This document shows positions 50,663-59,483 of a stretch of 64,000 nt of DNA, piece after piece. The stretch is from NCBI RefSeq assembly GCF_020055675.1, contig NZ_JAIPUS010000010.1, positions 45,901 to 109,900 on the forward strand, in the 5' to 3' direction. Source of the stretch: Marivita sp. (lineage in GTDB: Bacteria > Pseudomonadota > Alphaproteobacteria > Rhodobacterales > Rhodobacteraceae). The position numbers were made by a program, and so were the translations under genes. The stretch's first letter is position 1. Each line of letters begins with the position of its first letter. The notes below the pieces were generated by a model, which was not told the origin of the DNA, searched no databases, and saw nothing but the letters and a program-made list of their open reading frames with translations.

Positions 50663-50710
50663 CCAAGGTCTGTGCCTTGCCGGTTGCCGGCCCGTCCCAA
50701 ACGGATCGGC

Positions 50711-51043
50711 TCAGTCTTCGGAGGTCAGCTTTTCGGTTTGCAGGAAGCGTTCGAAGGCATCGAGGTTGATGGCTTCGAATTGGCCGAAGGCCTGCATCCA
50801 GATGCTGACATCGCGCAGCGCGTCGGGTTCCAGTTTGCACCATTTCACCCGGCCGCGTTTTTCCTGGCTGATGAGGCCGGCGTTGGACAGGATCGCCAGA
50901 TGTTTGGAAATCGCGGTCAACGACATGTCGAAAGGGTGCGCCACGTCGGTGACGGCCATATCGTCTTCAAGCAGCATCGTCAGTATCTGACGGCGCGTCG
51001 GATCGGCCAGGGCGGCGAAGACGATGTCCAGTGTCGGGGTCAT
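50711..51043 (-). CDS. ArsR-family transcriptional regulator
   Basis: The 110-residue protein has the ArsR winged helix: IVFAALADPTRRQILTMLLE, DMSLTAISKHLAILSNAGLI with the recognition helix, and SQEKRGRVKWCKLEPDALRD as wing. The CxC metal motif of ArsR/SmtB proteins is absent, so this is more like the SdpR/YceK-type non-metal ArsR group. The ATG at 51043 has no good ribosome site. A palindrome lies 27 nt upstream of the start (see the operator feature). The partner protein, often an SRPBCC-type ATPase activator homologue, is not visible. Confidence 0.88.
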   Translation of the reverse strand: MTPTLDIVFAALADPTRRQILTMLLEDDMAVTDVAHPFDMSLTAISKHLAILSNAGLISQEKRGRVKWCKLEPDALRDVSIWMQAFGQFEAINLDAFERFLQTEKLTSED

Positions 51044-51069
51044 GCAGCGCAGTAGACGACAGGGTCGGA

Positions 51070-51090
51070 TAAACTCAACCAGAAAGTTTA
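51070..51090 (-). promoter_or_regulatory. Inverted repeat upstream of the ArsR gene, possible operator
   Basis: TAAACT and AGTTTA flank a 9 nt spacer (51070-51075 and 51085-51090). ArsR-family dimers bind such imperfect palindromes next to their own promoters, so autoregulation is plausible. The arms are only 6 bp. Confidence 0.4.
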
Positions 51091-51215
51091 ATATGCGCCT
51101 TGGTGCCGCGGTGCGGGCTGGACGGCTGCGCGGCATCGGTCCGCTGCGCCGTGTTTTCGTGAAAACTGTTTTATATCAGAGGTATAACGGAATGATCCCA
51201 GTGGGTCATGAGCGC

Positions 51216-51244
51216 TTGACTCGGGCCATGCCGCGCCGTAGCAC
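51216..51244 (+). promoter_or_regulatory. Possible promoter of the F0 operon
   Basis: TTGACT (51216-51221) is separated by 17 nt from TAGCAC (51239-51244), 30 nt before the atpI start. The -35 matches five of six consensus bases; the -10 is weak, as is usual in this group. Confidence 0.35.
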
Positions 51245-51273
51245 ATGCGCAAGGTTCCGAAGGGGGCGATGAC

Positions 51274-51621
51274 GTGTCTGAAAGCGATCCGAAGCAACGG
51301 CTGAAAGAGCTGGAAGCGCGGATTGCGGCGGCCAAGGGGGTCGAAAAGGACAAGCCGCACCAAGAGGAACACTACAGCCAGGCGCAACATGCGTGGCGCA
51401 TGGTGATTGAATTGGTATCCGGTCTCGGGATCGGATTCGGCGTCGGATACGGGCTTGATGCGCTTCTTGGAACGCGGCCCTGGTTGATGGTGCTGTTTGC
51501 ATTGCTGGGCTTTGCGGCGGGGATCAACGTGATGATCCGGACCGCCAAGGAGCTTCAGGGACAAAAACTGGCCGAGATGGCCGGAGAGGACGAGAGGGAT
51601 CGACATGGCGACGGAAGCTGA
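51274..51621 (+). CDS. atpI: ATP synthase accessory protein AtpI (AtpZ/AtpI family)
   Basis: The 115-residue protein has a charged N-terminal helix and two transmembrane segments ([20 protein letters not shown] and [19 protein letters not shown]), the pattern of AtpI/ATP synthase protein I. It helps assemble the c-ring or protects it during assembly. It starts with GTG behind AAGGGGG and overlaps atpB by 17 nt. Confidence 0.9.
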   Translation: MSESDPKQRLKELEARIAAAKGVEKDKPHQEEHYSQAQHAWRMVIELVSGLGIGFGVGYGLDALLGTRPWLMVLFALLGFAAGINVMIRTAKELQGQKLAEMAGEDERDRHGDGS

Positions 51622-52354
51622 AGGCGGCGGGCTGGTATTTCACCCGATGGACCAGTTCATCGTCAAGCCGGTGTTCGGCGACGGTGCGGTGGGTATGTTT
51701 ACCTTTACCAACATGGCGTTGTGGCTTTTGCTGGCAGTTGTTTGCGTGATCGCGCTGATGGTGCTGGGCACGTCCAAGCGCGCCACGGTGCCGTCGCGAA
51801 TTCAATCCGTGGCCGAATTGGCCTATGGTTTCATCTACAAGATGGTCGAGGACGTGACCGGCAAGGATGCGGTCAAGTATTTCCCCTACATCTTCACGCT
51901 GTTCATGTTCATCGTGTTTTCCAACTTCCTCGCGCTGATCCCGACCTCGTTTTCGCCGACATCGCATATCGCCGTCACGGCTGTTCTGGGCTTCGGCGTC
52001 TTCATCGCGGTGACCGTTCTGGGGTTCGTCAAGAACGGCGCCGGATTCCTGGGGTTGTTCTGGGTGGCGAGCGCGCCCCTGGCCCTGCGCCCGATCCTCG
52101 CGATCATCGAGCTGATTTCCTATTTCGTGCGCCCTGTGAGCCACTCCATTCGTCTTGCAGGCAACATCATGGCGGGCCACGCGGTTCTCAAGGTGTTCGC
52201 GGGCTTTGCCGCGATCACGGCCGTCGCGCCCTTGTCGATCCTCGGCATTACCGCGATCTTTGCTCTCGAAGTGCTCGTGGGCTTTATCCAGGCCTATGTG
52301 TTCACGATCCTGACCTGCGTGTATCTCAAGGACGCGCTGCACCCGTCACACTAA
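51605..52354 (+). CDS. atpB: ATP synthase F0 subunit a
   Basis: The 249-residue membrane subunit carries the proton half-channels. The essential Arg is in the [18 protein letters not shown] segment; other family parts are [20 protein letters not shown] and [16 protein letters not shown]. About five to six transmembrane helices are evident. It overlaps atpI by 17 nt. Confidence 0.98.
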   Translation: MATEAEGGGLVFHPMDQFIVKPVFGDGAVGMFTFTNMALWLLLAVVCVIALMVLGTSKRATVPSRIQSVAELAYGFIYKMVEDVTGKDAVKYFPYIFTLFMFIVFSNFLALIPTSFSPTSHIAVTAVLGFGVFIAVTVLGFVKNGAGFLGLFWVASAPLALRPILAIIELISYFVRPVSHSIRLAGNIMAGHAVLKVFAGFAAITAVAPLSILGITAIFALEVLVGFIQAYVFTILTCVYLKDALHPSH

Positions 52355-52414
52355 AACACGGTGCGTGACACCACGCACCCTATGCTTCAACTTCCAATCG
52401 TAAGGAGAATTCAC

Positions 52415-52639
52415 ATGGAAGGCGATCTCGCACACATCGGCGCAGGCCTGGCAGCAATCGGTTCCGGCGCAGCCGCAATCGGGGTGGGCAACGTGGCCGG
52501 CAACTACCTCTCGGGCGCCCTGCGCAACCCGTCCGCTGCTGCATCGCAGACGGCCACGCTCTTTATCGGTATCGCGTTTGCAGAAGCGCTGGGGATTTTC
52601 GCGTTCCTCGTGTCGCTGCTGCTGATGTTCGCCGTTTAA
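52415..52639 (+). CDS. atpE: ATP synthase F0 subunit c
   Basis: The 74-residue proteolipid forms the rotor ring. Two helices flank the polar loop GALRNPSAA, and Glu57 in [10 protein letters not shown] is the proton-binding carboxylate. The N-terminal helix holds the GxGxG-like packing pattern ([17 protein letters not shown]). The ribosome site TAAGGAG is strong, as expected for a subunit needed in many copies. Confidence 0.98.
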   Translation: MEGDLAHIGAGLAAIGSGAAAIGVGNVAGNYLSGALRNPSAAASQTATLFIGIAFAEALGIFAFLVSLLLMFAV

Positions 52640-52724
52640 GCTTCGGACGAGTATCCTTACGCGCGGGCGGTGCTGCGATGACGCAGCCCGCCCGATGTAA
52701 CGACAGGTTCCGACGGAGGACGAC

Positions 52725-53270
52725 ATGGCAACCGAAACCACTGGTACAGCCAGCGCATGTGTGGGTCCGGATGGCAGCGCCATCGGCATGCCGCAGCTCT
52801 GCGCCGACTGGATGCCGAACCAGATTTTCTGGCTTCTGATCGCGTTGATCGCGATTTATCTCGTCTTGTCCCGAGTTGCCTTGCCGCGCATCGCAACCGT
52901 TCTGGCGGAACGACAAGGCGCAATCACCAACGACATCGCGGCGGCGGAAGACCTCAAGACGAAGGCGGCCGAGGCGGAAGAGGCCTATAACAAGGCACTG
53001 TCGGATGCCCGTGCTCAGGCGCAGGACATCATTGCAAAGAACAAGGCCGAGATGCAGGCCGAACTCGACAAGGCTATCGCCAAGGCGGATGCCGAGATCG
53101 CCGCGAAATCCGCTGAGTCCGAGAAAGCAATTTCCGAAATTCGCGCCTCAGCCGTGGAGAGCGTCGAAGCGGTTGCCAAGGATACGGCGGGAAGCATCGT
53201 TGCCGCGCTGGGTGGGCAAGCGGATGATGTCACGATTTCTGCCGCGGTCGACGCGCAGTTGAAAGGGTGA
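52725..53270 (+). CDS. ATP synthase F0 subunit b'
   Basis: The 181-residue subunit has one N-terminal transmembrane helix ([20 protein letters not shown]) and a long charged stalk ([20 protein letters not shown]). The longer N-terminal lead ([14 protein letters not shown]) before the membrane helix marks the b' form. In alphaproteobacteria one b and one b' replace the b homodimer of E. coli. It lies 85 nt after atpE and overlaps or abuts the b gene. Confidence 0.95.
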   Translation: MATETTGTASACVGPDGSAIGMPQLCADWMPNQIFWLLIALIAIYLVLSRVALPRIATVLAERQGAITNDIAAAEDLKTKAAEAEEAYNKALSDARAQAQDIIAKNKAEMQAELDKAIAKADAEIAAKSAESEKAISEIRASAVESVEAVAKDTAGSIVAALGGQADDVTISAAVDAQLKG

Positions 53271-53275
53271 GCGAC

Positions 53276-53839
53276 ATGCAACGTATCACATTGAGTGCCG
53301 CCGCGACCATGCTGGCCAGCCCGGCCTTTGCTGCCGGGGACAAGCCCTTCTTCTCGTTGGGCAACACCGATTTTGTCGTGACGCTTGGCTTCCTCGTCTT
53401 CATCGGCATCCTGATCTATTACAAGGTGCCGACGTTGCTTGTGGGCATGCTGGACAAGCGCGCCGACGGTATCCGCAGCGAACTGGACGAAGCCAAGGCG
53501 CTGCGCGAAGAGGCGCAGGCGCTTTTGGCCTCTTACGAGCGTCAGCAGCGCGACGTTCAGGAACAGGCGGATCGGATCATCGCGCATGCCAAGGAAGAGG
53601 CCACCCTCGCCGGTGAGCAGGCGCGCAAGGACCTGGAAAAATCCATTGCCCGGCGTATGGCCGCAGCAGAGGACCAGATCGAATCGGCCCGCACCAACGC
53701 GGTGAAAGAGGTTCGGGACCGGGCAATCGCGGTCGCGGTCCACGCGGCGCGTGACGTCGTGGCCAAGCAGATGACAGCCAAGGATGCGACCAAGAGCATC
53801 GACGACGCGATTTCCGAAGTGGGCAAGAAACTCCACTGA
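53276..53839 (+). CDS. atpF: ATP synthase F0 subunit b
   Basis: The 187-residue subunit has a signal-like lead (RITLSAAATMLASPAFAA), a transmembrane helix (FVVTLGFLVFIGILIYYKV) and a stalk. It starts at the ATG at 53276 with AAAGGG upstream; a GTG at 53267 that overlaps the b' stop is an alternative. It is the last F0 gene and is followed by a terminator. Confidence 0.95.
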   Translation: MQRITLSAAATMLASPAFAAGDKPFFSLGNTDFVVTLGFLVFIGILIYYKVPTLLVGMLDKRADGIRSELDEAKALREEAQALLASYERQQRDVQEQADRIIAHAKEEATLAGEQARKDLEKSIARRMAAAEDQIESARTNAVKEVRDRAIAVAVHAARDVVAKQMTAKDATKSIDDAISEVGKKLH

Positions 53840-53868
53840 CGCGCAGCCTGTCTGTCTGGAGTTCAAGG

Positions 53869-53893
53869 GCCCCGGTTCACGCCGGGGCTTTTT
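53869..53893 (+). terminator. Rho-independent terminator of the F0 operon
   Basis: GCCCCGG pairs with CCGGGGC over a 6 nt loop, followed by TTTTT, 29 nt past the b-subunit stop. Confidence 0.88.
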
Positions 53894-53985
53894 CGTTGTG
53901 CGGCAGGCCAGATACGCAAAGCCCGAATCCGGGGCCGCTTGGGCGGCTTGCGTGGACCTTCAGACGATTGATCTGCCAGACCCGG

Positions 53986-54645
53986 TCAATCCGGCTCTGG
54001 AACCCGCGCGCCGAAGAGGGCCGATCCGACGCGGATATGCGTGGCACCAAAGGCGATGGCCTGTTCGAAATCGTCACTCATGCCCATCGAAAGCCCAGAC
54101 AGCCCGTTGCGGTCGGCCAGCTTGCGGAGCAGGGCAAAATGCAGCGACGGGGTTTCGTCGACCGGGGGGATGCACATGAGACCCTGCACCGGCAGGTCGA
54201 GGGCCTTGCAGTCCTTGAGGAAGGCGTCGGTATCATCGGGGGCGATCCCGGCCTTTTGCGGTTCCTCGCCGGTGTTTACCTGGACGAAAAGCGGTGGGCA
54301 CTGCCCCATCTCCTGTGCGAGGCGGGCAAACGTCTTGGCGAGCTTCGGTCGATCCAGCGTGTGGATCGCATCGAATAGTTCGAACGCCTGGCGGGTCTTG
54401 TTGCTTTGCAGGGGGCCGATGAGGTGCAGGTCGATGCCGTCATAGCTTTCGCGGAAGTCGGGCCATTTGCCGGCGGCCTCTTGCACGCGGTTTTCGCCGA
54501 ATGCGCGGTGGCCTTCGTCGAGAACGGCGGCGACGCGGGCGTTCGGTTGCACTTTGGAAACGGCGATCAGGGTAATGCCGGATGGATCACGGTCCGCGTC
54601 CCGTGCGGCCTGTTCGATGCGGGTGGTGATATCGGTCAATCCCAT
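53986..54645 (-). CDS. YggS-family pyridoxal phosphate homeostasis protein
   Basis: The 219-residue protein has the TIM-barrel alanine-racemase-like fold that binds PLP without known enzymatic activity. The PLP lysine is Lys31 in LIAVSKVQP; FGENRVQEA, HLIGPLQSNK, LSMGMSDDFEQAIAFGATHI and RVGSALFGAR complete the signature. The ATG at 54645 has GGGGAG upstream; one at 54660 is too early. It overlaps the end of the TPR-sulfotransferase gene by 10 nt on the same strand. Confidence 0.95.
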   Translation of the reverse strand: MGLTDITTRIEQAARDADRDPSGITLIAVSKVQPNARVAAVLDEGHRAFGENRVQEAAGKWPDFRESYDGIDLHLIGPLQSNKTRQAFELFDAIHTLDRPKLAKTFARLAQEMGQCPPLFVQVNTGEEPQKAGIAPDDTDAFLKDCKALDLPVQGLMCIPPVDETPSLHFALLRKLADRNGLSGLSMGMSDDFEQAIAFGATHIRVGSALFGARVPEPD

Positions 54646-56105
54646 GGTGTGTCTCCCCATGCGTCAAAGAAAGGTTGCAGCGCGCTTTCGTAGCGGCGCC
54701 ATGCGGCGGCAGAGCTTTGGTAGATCGGCTGGCGGACCTGATGCAGGCTCAGGGTTTTCACGGTGCCCGTGTTTTCATGGAAGCTGAGGCATTGGTCTTC
54801 CCAATCAAGACCGGCGGCCGAGATCAATGCACGGGACTGCGTGTCCGGGTCCGACACGAGGTCTTCGTAGCGGATTTCCGTGAAGCGGTCCGGCAGCGTG
54901 TCGCGCCAATGGGCGATGATCCGGCGGAAGGCTTTGATCGTGTCGGCGATCGTCGCGAAATCATTGGCATAGCGATGCGTGCCGCCACGGAAGTGGTTCT
55001 TGTAAATCGACAGGGCGATGTCGCGCGGATCGCGATGCACCACGATGAAGCGCGCGTTGGGCAGCGTGGCGTGCAAGAGACCGTAGATCAGAAAGACCAT
55101 GATGGATTTGTCGGTCAGCCATGCCGCGTCGCTTTGTGCGCGCCCCCGATTCTGCTGCTCCAGCCGCTTGGCGAACCGGGCCAGCTCGGTCTGTGGCAGG
55201 CCTGCGAGGGTTTTCATCTCGGCCCCCGCGCCGAAGCTGGTGTAGGCGGTCCGCAGGGCGGTTGCCATTTCGCCGCCTGCATGGGCGTGTGAATGGCTGG
55301 CGATGATCTGTTCGGCAAGGGTGGTGCCCGAGCGGGGCAGGCCGGTGACAAAGATCAGGCCCGGCTGGGTGCCAGCGCTTTCGGAGACCGGGACAAGACC
55401 GGCTTGGGCGTCGACCACCCCGCGCCATTCGTCCCGGCGCGCGGCGATGTCATCGGGCCAGAGCGCGGCCTGTTCGGCATTGGCGCGGTGCAGGTGGGGG
55501 AACACCTTGTCGCTTTGCCGGGTATCTTCCATCGCCTTGGCGAGCGCGTAATGGATATGCATGCGGCCCTGTGCCGACAGCTTTGGATGTCTGGCCAGCC
55601 GACGCATTGCCCCGATCAGCGGGTCCGCCGGTTTGAAGCGAATCGTGGCGGCGAACATGCGGTACAGTTCGGCCTCGTTCGGGTGCTTCTTGAGCAGGCG
55701 GCGGAACAGTTTTTCCGAGGCGTCGAATTGGCCGATCTGTTGCAGGTAGAGCGCCTTGTCGGCTTGCGGAGCGATGGCGGACCGATCCAGTGCGATCCTG
55801 GCGTCAAAGAGATCGAGCACGCGGTCGGTGTTGCCAGCGCCGCGATGCGCTGCGATCGCCTCGTCGAGGATCGCGGGTTCTGTCGGGCGCAGGGCGTAGG
55901 CCCTTTCGATGGTACGGCACCACGTGGCGACATCCCCCATCTGGGCGGCGATCCGGGCGCGCTGGAACGGGAATTCGGGTGTCTGGGGGTGTTTGAGGGA
56001 AAGGGCATCCAGACGCGCAGCGGCGTCGCGCAGATTGCCGGATTTGGCAAGCTGCAAGGCGCGGGTATACTCTGCCTTGATCTGTTGGGGTGTGCCGGTG
56101 TTCAT
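54636..56105 (-). CDS. TPR-repeat sulfotransferase family protein
   Basis: The 489-residue protein has an N-terminal tetratricopeptide region (about 10-200: ARLDALSLKHPQTPEFPFQR, LYLQQIGQFDASEKLFRRLL) and a C-terminal PAPS-dependent sulfotransferase fold. The 5'-phosphosulfate loop is FVTGLPRSGTTLAEQII; the 3'-phosphate site is VHRDPRDIALSIYKNHF. Bacterial TPR-sulfotransferases sulfate glycans or envelope lipids; the substrate is unknown here. It overlaps the yggS start and lies downstream of a porin terminator. cysQ, which clears the by-product PAP, is elsewhere in the window. Confidence 0.92.
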   Translation of the reverse strand: MNTGTPQQIKAEYTRALQLAKSGNLRDAAARLDALSLKHPQTPEFPFQRARIAAQMGDVATWCRTIERAYALRPTEPAILDEAIAAHRGAGNTDRVLDLFDARIALDRSAIAPQADKALYLQQIGQFDASEKLFRRLLKKHPNEAELYRMFAATIRFKPADPLIGAMRRLARHPKLSAQGRMHIHYALAKAMEDTRQSDKVFPHLHRANAEQAALWPDDIAARRDEWRGVVDAQAGLVPVSESAGTQPGLIFVTGLPRSGTTLAEQIIASHSHAHAGGEMATALRTAYTSFGAGAEMKTLAGLPQTELARFAKRLEQQNRGRAQSDAAWLTDKSIMVFLIYGLLHATLPNARFIVVHRDPRDIALSIYKNHFRGGTHRYANDFATIADTIKAFRRIIAHWRDTLPDRFTEIRYEDLVSDPDTQSRALISAAGLDWEDQCLSFHENTGTVKTLSLHQVRQPIYQSSAAAWRRYESALQPFFDAWGDTPWD

Positions 56106-56151
56106 ATCCGCCTCTTTTGACGGCTTTGCTACTTGGCCCCGGCGCAAAAGA

Positions 56152-56178
56152 AAAGAGCGGGCGCAATGCCCGCTCTTT
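56152..56178 (-). terminator. Rho-independent terminator of the porin gene
   Basis: A perfect 11 bp stem (AAAGAGCGGGC and its complement, 5 nt loop) is followed on the minus strand by a T-rich tail, 26 nt past the porin stop and before the sulfotransferase start. Confidence 0.9.
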
Positions 56179-56203
56179 CCTCAAGCAATCTGGTCAAAAG
56201 CTA

Positions 56204-57133
56204 TCAGAAGCTCATCGACAGACCCAGCGTGTAGGTGTCGCTCTCGTTGTCGTTTCCATCATCGCTGTTGCCATAGCCCAGGTGACCGGCAAGACCGCCA
56301 CCGAGGTCGTATGTCGCCGCCAGACCAAAGCCCGAGCTGTCGGGTGTGTTGCTCAGCGCCCAGTCTTCGTACTCACCGTAGTTCACACCAATGGCCAATG
56401 CGTTCATGGTGTATCCGACGCCGATTGCCATGTGCGTGCCATCGTCGGATACGCCGTCGATGTCTGCCGTGGTGTAGTTAATGCCGGCGGACACGCCGTT
56501 GGCAAAGGTGGTGTCGAGGCTCAGGCCGATGAGGTCAGCAACATCCTCCTGAGTCTGGTAGCCAAGGCCAACGCCGAGCGTCAGGCCGGCCAGATCGCCG
56601 GAGTAGCGCGCACCCAGACCGTAGACCGGGTCGAGGGTGCCGCTGTCGTCCATTTCGACCGAGAAGTGACCGGCGAATGCGTCAACCGCGTAGGACGCGC
56701 GTGCGATCTGGCCGTCAAACGTTCCGTCGAGGCCGGAGTTCGCGTTGAAACCGGCGTGGATGGTTTCGTCGTCACCCAGGGAAGCTCCGGCGAGGTTGAC
56801 TTCCTGCATGACAGCGTCGAGCGCACCATCGGTATCGCCCATGTCCAGGCGCAGGCCGCCGTAGGACAGGAAGTATGTTTCGCCACCCTGTGTGGACGGG
56901 TTGAACGCGTTGCCGCTGGCGGTTTCATCCAGGTCGATGGAGGCACCAAACGCCAGGCCACCATCGGATTCACCGGTCATGGAGAACGTGACGTCGATGT
57001 CTGTGTGGAACTGGTCTTCGATGTTATCGCCACCGGCAACACCGATTTCTGCATAGCCCGAGAGGCTGACTTCGGCTGCGGCAATGCCTGCAGTTGCAAC
57101 CAGCGCGGTGGAAGCAAGAAGAAGAGTTTTCAT
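56204..57133 (-). CDS. Outer-membrane porin (Rhodobacter type)
   Basis: The 309-residue protein has a signal peptide (MKTLLLASTALVATAGIAAA) and then EVSLSGYAEIGVAGG, the classic start of Rhodobacter porins. The mature part is rich in alternating beta strands, with acidic loops, and ends in LGLSMSF, the C-terminal Phe needed for barrel assembly. No cysteines occur. It forms a trimeric diffusion channel. It stands alone between a terminator and a 275 bp divergent intergenic region, and the high acidic content suggests cation preference (inference). Confidence 0.95.
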   Translation of the reverse strand: MKTLLLASTALVATAGIAAAEVSLSGYAEIGVAGGDNIEDQFHTDIDVTFSMTGESDGGLAFGASIDLDETASGNAFNPSTQGGETYFLSYGGLRLDMGDTDGALDAVMQEVNLAGASLGDDETIHAGFNANSGLDGTFDGQIARASYAVDAFAGHFSVEMDDSGTLDPVYGLGARYSGDLAGLTLGVGLGYQTQEDVADLIGLSLDTTFANGVSAGINYTTADIDGVSDDGTHMAIGVGYTMNALAIGVNYGEYEDWALSNTPDSSGFGLAATYDLGGGLAGHLGYGNSDDGNDNESDTYTLGLSMSF

Positions 57134-57408
57134 GTTTTTCCCTCATGTGTTCGTAAGGCACGTACCAAACCGGATGGTCCGGATTAGCTGCAAACTCTAT
57201 GCTCTTTGGGGGGATGTGTTTGCAAGCCAAGGCGCGCCGCGTTTTCCAACTTCGACTCCTGTGATGCTCATTTGCCACAAGCTTTGGCCGGGCCTTTCGC
57301 CCTGGAAAGAACACGGCCTCATGGCCTTTGACCAAGTTCGGCTTGTCGTGTTTGGTGTCGGCTTGTATGCACAGCCGCAGGCAAACAGGCAATCGAGGGC
57401 AGAAACCC

Positions 57409-57918
57409 ATGGACCTTAGACGTATCAGGACCGGAGTCGGGGTCGCCCTGGTGGCTTTTTTGCTGACAGGGTGCGGGATATTTGGCGGGTCGTCGGACCG
57501 CGAACCCGTCGAGACGCGCCCGGCCGACGAGATCATGGATGAGATCATCGACGAACGCCGTCCCGGCGGGGCGCGGTCCTCGATCTTTGACTTCTTCCGC
57601 AATCGCGATGACGCGGGGCAGGTCGGCGCCGTCAACAAGTATATCTGGAATGCGTCGCTGGAGACGCTGGATTTCCTGCCAGTGGAGTCGGTCGATCCGT
57701 TTACCGGCGTGATCACAACAGGTTACGGCAGGCCACCGGGCGGCGGACGCGCCTATCGTGCGACGATCCTTGTCAATGATCCGGCGCTGGACGCGCGGTC
57801 GTTGAACCTCGCGATCATGACGCGGTCTGGTCCCGCAAGCGGCGCCACGGTGCGCGCGGTCGAGGATGCGATCCTGACGCGGGCGCGCCAATTGCGGCAG
57901 CGGGACAGCCGGTTCTGA
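57409..57918 (+). CDS. DUF3576 lipoprotein
   Basis: The 169-residue lipoprotein has lipobox LLTGC (Cys22) after a hydrophobic signal. The C-terminal domain (VNKYIWNASLETLDFLPVES, DPFTGVITTGYG, GGGRAYRATILVNDP) is characteristic of DUF3576, an alphaproteobacterial family of unknown function. The frame is open 27 codons upstream but without a ribosome site. It is divergent from the porin and 80 bp before leuS's far upstream neighbour; it ends convergent to the glycosyltransferase. Confidence 0.88.
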   Translation: MDLRRIRTGVGVALVAFLLTGCGIFGGSSDREPVETRPADEIMDEIIDERRPGGARSSIFDFFRNRDDAGQVGAVNKYIWNASLETLDFLPVESVDPFTGVITTGYGRPPGGGRAYRATILVNDPALDARSLNLAIMTRSGPASGATVRAVEDAILTRARQLRQRDSRF

Positions 57919-58046
57919 CACCAGTTTTACAGGCCCTGCGGTGGGGCCCGAGAATCCGGAAGACGTCCTGCCCGACACCTTCGGGCCGGTCCGCTTCTTG
58001 GTGACACCAACAGGGTGGCAGGCGTCTGCCGGCATGGGTCGGCGGT

Positions 58047-59309
58047 TCAGTCCGAAGGGTGTCGCACCGGGGCCGTGCGGGCCAGATCGTCGACCCATTG
58101 CAATTGGCGCGGCAGGCAGATGCGGGTCAGATCATAGCTGTCCTGGGCGAATTTGCGGGCATTGGCGCCAAGCTGCGCACGCCGCGCCGGCGAATCGAGC
58201 AGGGCGCAGGTTTCATCGACCAATGCCGCGCCGTCGAAGAAATCCACCATCACGCCGGTCTGGCCGTCGATGATCGCTTCGCGCACTGGCGCTGTATCCG
58301 AGGCGATGATGGCACATTCGGCGGACATCGCTTCGAGCAGTGACCAGGACAGAACGAAGGGATAGGTCAGGTAAACATGGACGCGGCTGACCTGAAGGAC
58401 CGACAGGAACGTCTCGTAGGGCACGCGGCCCAGGAAATGCACGCGCGCCCAGTCGGTGTCGGGCATCTGTGGGCGGACCTCGTCAATGAAAATCTGTTTC
58501 CAGCTTTTGCCATCCGGTGGTTTCGCGCCGTAGCTGGTTTCATCCCCGCCGAGCAGGACAACCTGTGCGCCGGGTCTGCGGCGCAGCAGGTCTGGCAGGG
58601 CGCGCAGGAAAATGTGATAGCCGCGATAGGGTTCGAGGTTGCGGTTCACGAAGGTCACAACCTCGTCTTCGGGCGTGACGGTCCGGCCATCCGGCAAGTC
58701 CAGCGCGGCATTCGGGTTGGCGGTGATTCGGTCGGTATCGACACCGTCGTGGCAAACGGTGATGCGGTCGCGATACGCGTCCGGGTAGGTGCCCGCCTGG
58801 TATTGCGTCGGGCTGAGACCGGCATCCATCACCTCGGCATGCAGGCGATTGTTGATGTTTTTCATCCGCAGGCGCAGGGCGTCGCGATCCGGGGTCTTGC
58901 TCGGAAATTCCGGGTCAAAGCCTGTCTCGGTGCCGCTCGCGCGGTGGTATAATTCGCAATACAGACCCAGCCGCGCGTCCGGCCAGACGTCTTTCAGGAA
59001 CAGGCTCTCGCCCCATCCATGATGCGCGACAATGACATCCGGATTGTACCCCTGCTCGCGCAGGGCGAGGGCGGCATCATGGCAGCCGGTGCCGCGCAGC
59101 AGCTTGGTTTCGAAATCCGCAAGCCATGGATGAATATCGCGGGAGGACGCCCCCTTGATCGTATAGGGCAGAATGCTGATGCCACGCCACTTGGCGGGTT
59201 CCTTGACCTTCGGGGTCAGCACGACAACCTGATCGCCGCGGGCGGCCAGCGCCGGTCCAAGATGTTTGAACTGGCCTGGGAAATTCTGGTGGATCAGCAG
59301 TATCTTCAT
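58047..59309 (-). CDS. Glycosyltransferase, GT4 family
   Basis: The 420-residue protein has two Rossmann domains of the GT-B fold. The N-terminal one begins MKILLIHQNFPGQFKHLGPA; the C-terminal one has VTFVNRNLEPYRGYHIFLRA, VVLLGGDETSYG and the sugar-nucleotide segment PFVLSWSLLEAMSAECAIIA, with a conserved EAM. Donor and acceptor are unknown; surface polysaccharide synthesis is likely. It starts at ATG 59309 and is divergent from leuS across 174 bp. Confidence 0.92.
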   Translation of the reverse strand: MKILLIHQNFPGQFKHLGPALAARGDQVVVLTPKVKEPAKWRGISILPYTIKGASSRDIHPWLADFETKLLRGTGCHDAALALREQGYNPDVIVAHHGWGESLFLKDVWPDARLGLYCELYHRASGTETGFDPEFPSKTPDRDALRLRMKNINNRLHAEVMDAGLSPTQYQAGTYPDAYRDRITVCHDGVDTDRITANPNAALDLPDGRTVTPEDEVVTFVNRNLEPYRGYHIFLRALPDLLRRRPGAQVVLLGGDETSYGAKPPDGKSWKQIFIDEVRPQMPDTDWARVHFLGRVPYETFLSVLQVSRVHVYLTYPFVLSWSLLEAMSAECAIIASDTAPVREAIIDGQTGVMVDFFDGAALVDETCALLDSPARRAQLGANARKFAQDSYDLTRICLPRQLQWVDDLARTAPVRHPSD

Positions 59310-59483
59310 CGCGCCGGGGGACTGTTGCGGGTGTTTGCTACGGTATGACCTCAAAAAAACGGCATCACAATGGCAAGGGCACCGTCTTGGGGCCGGGGCG
59401 GGACTGGACGATCTCGCGGCATCGTCCTATCACGCGCTGAAACACGCCGCAGACCACAGACAGACCATCACAAGGACAGGCCC

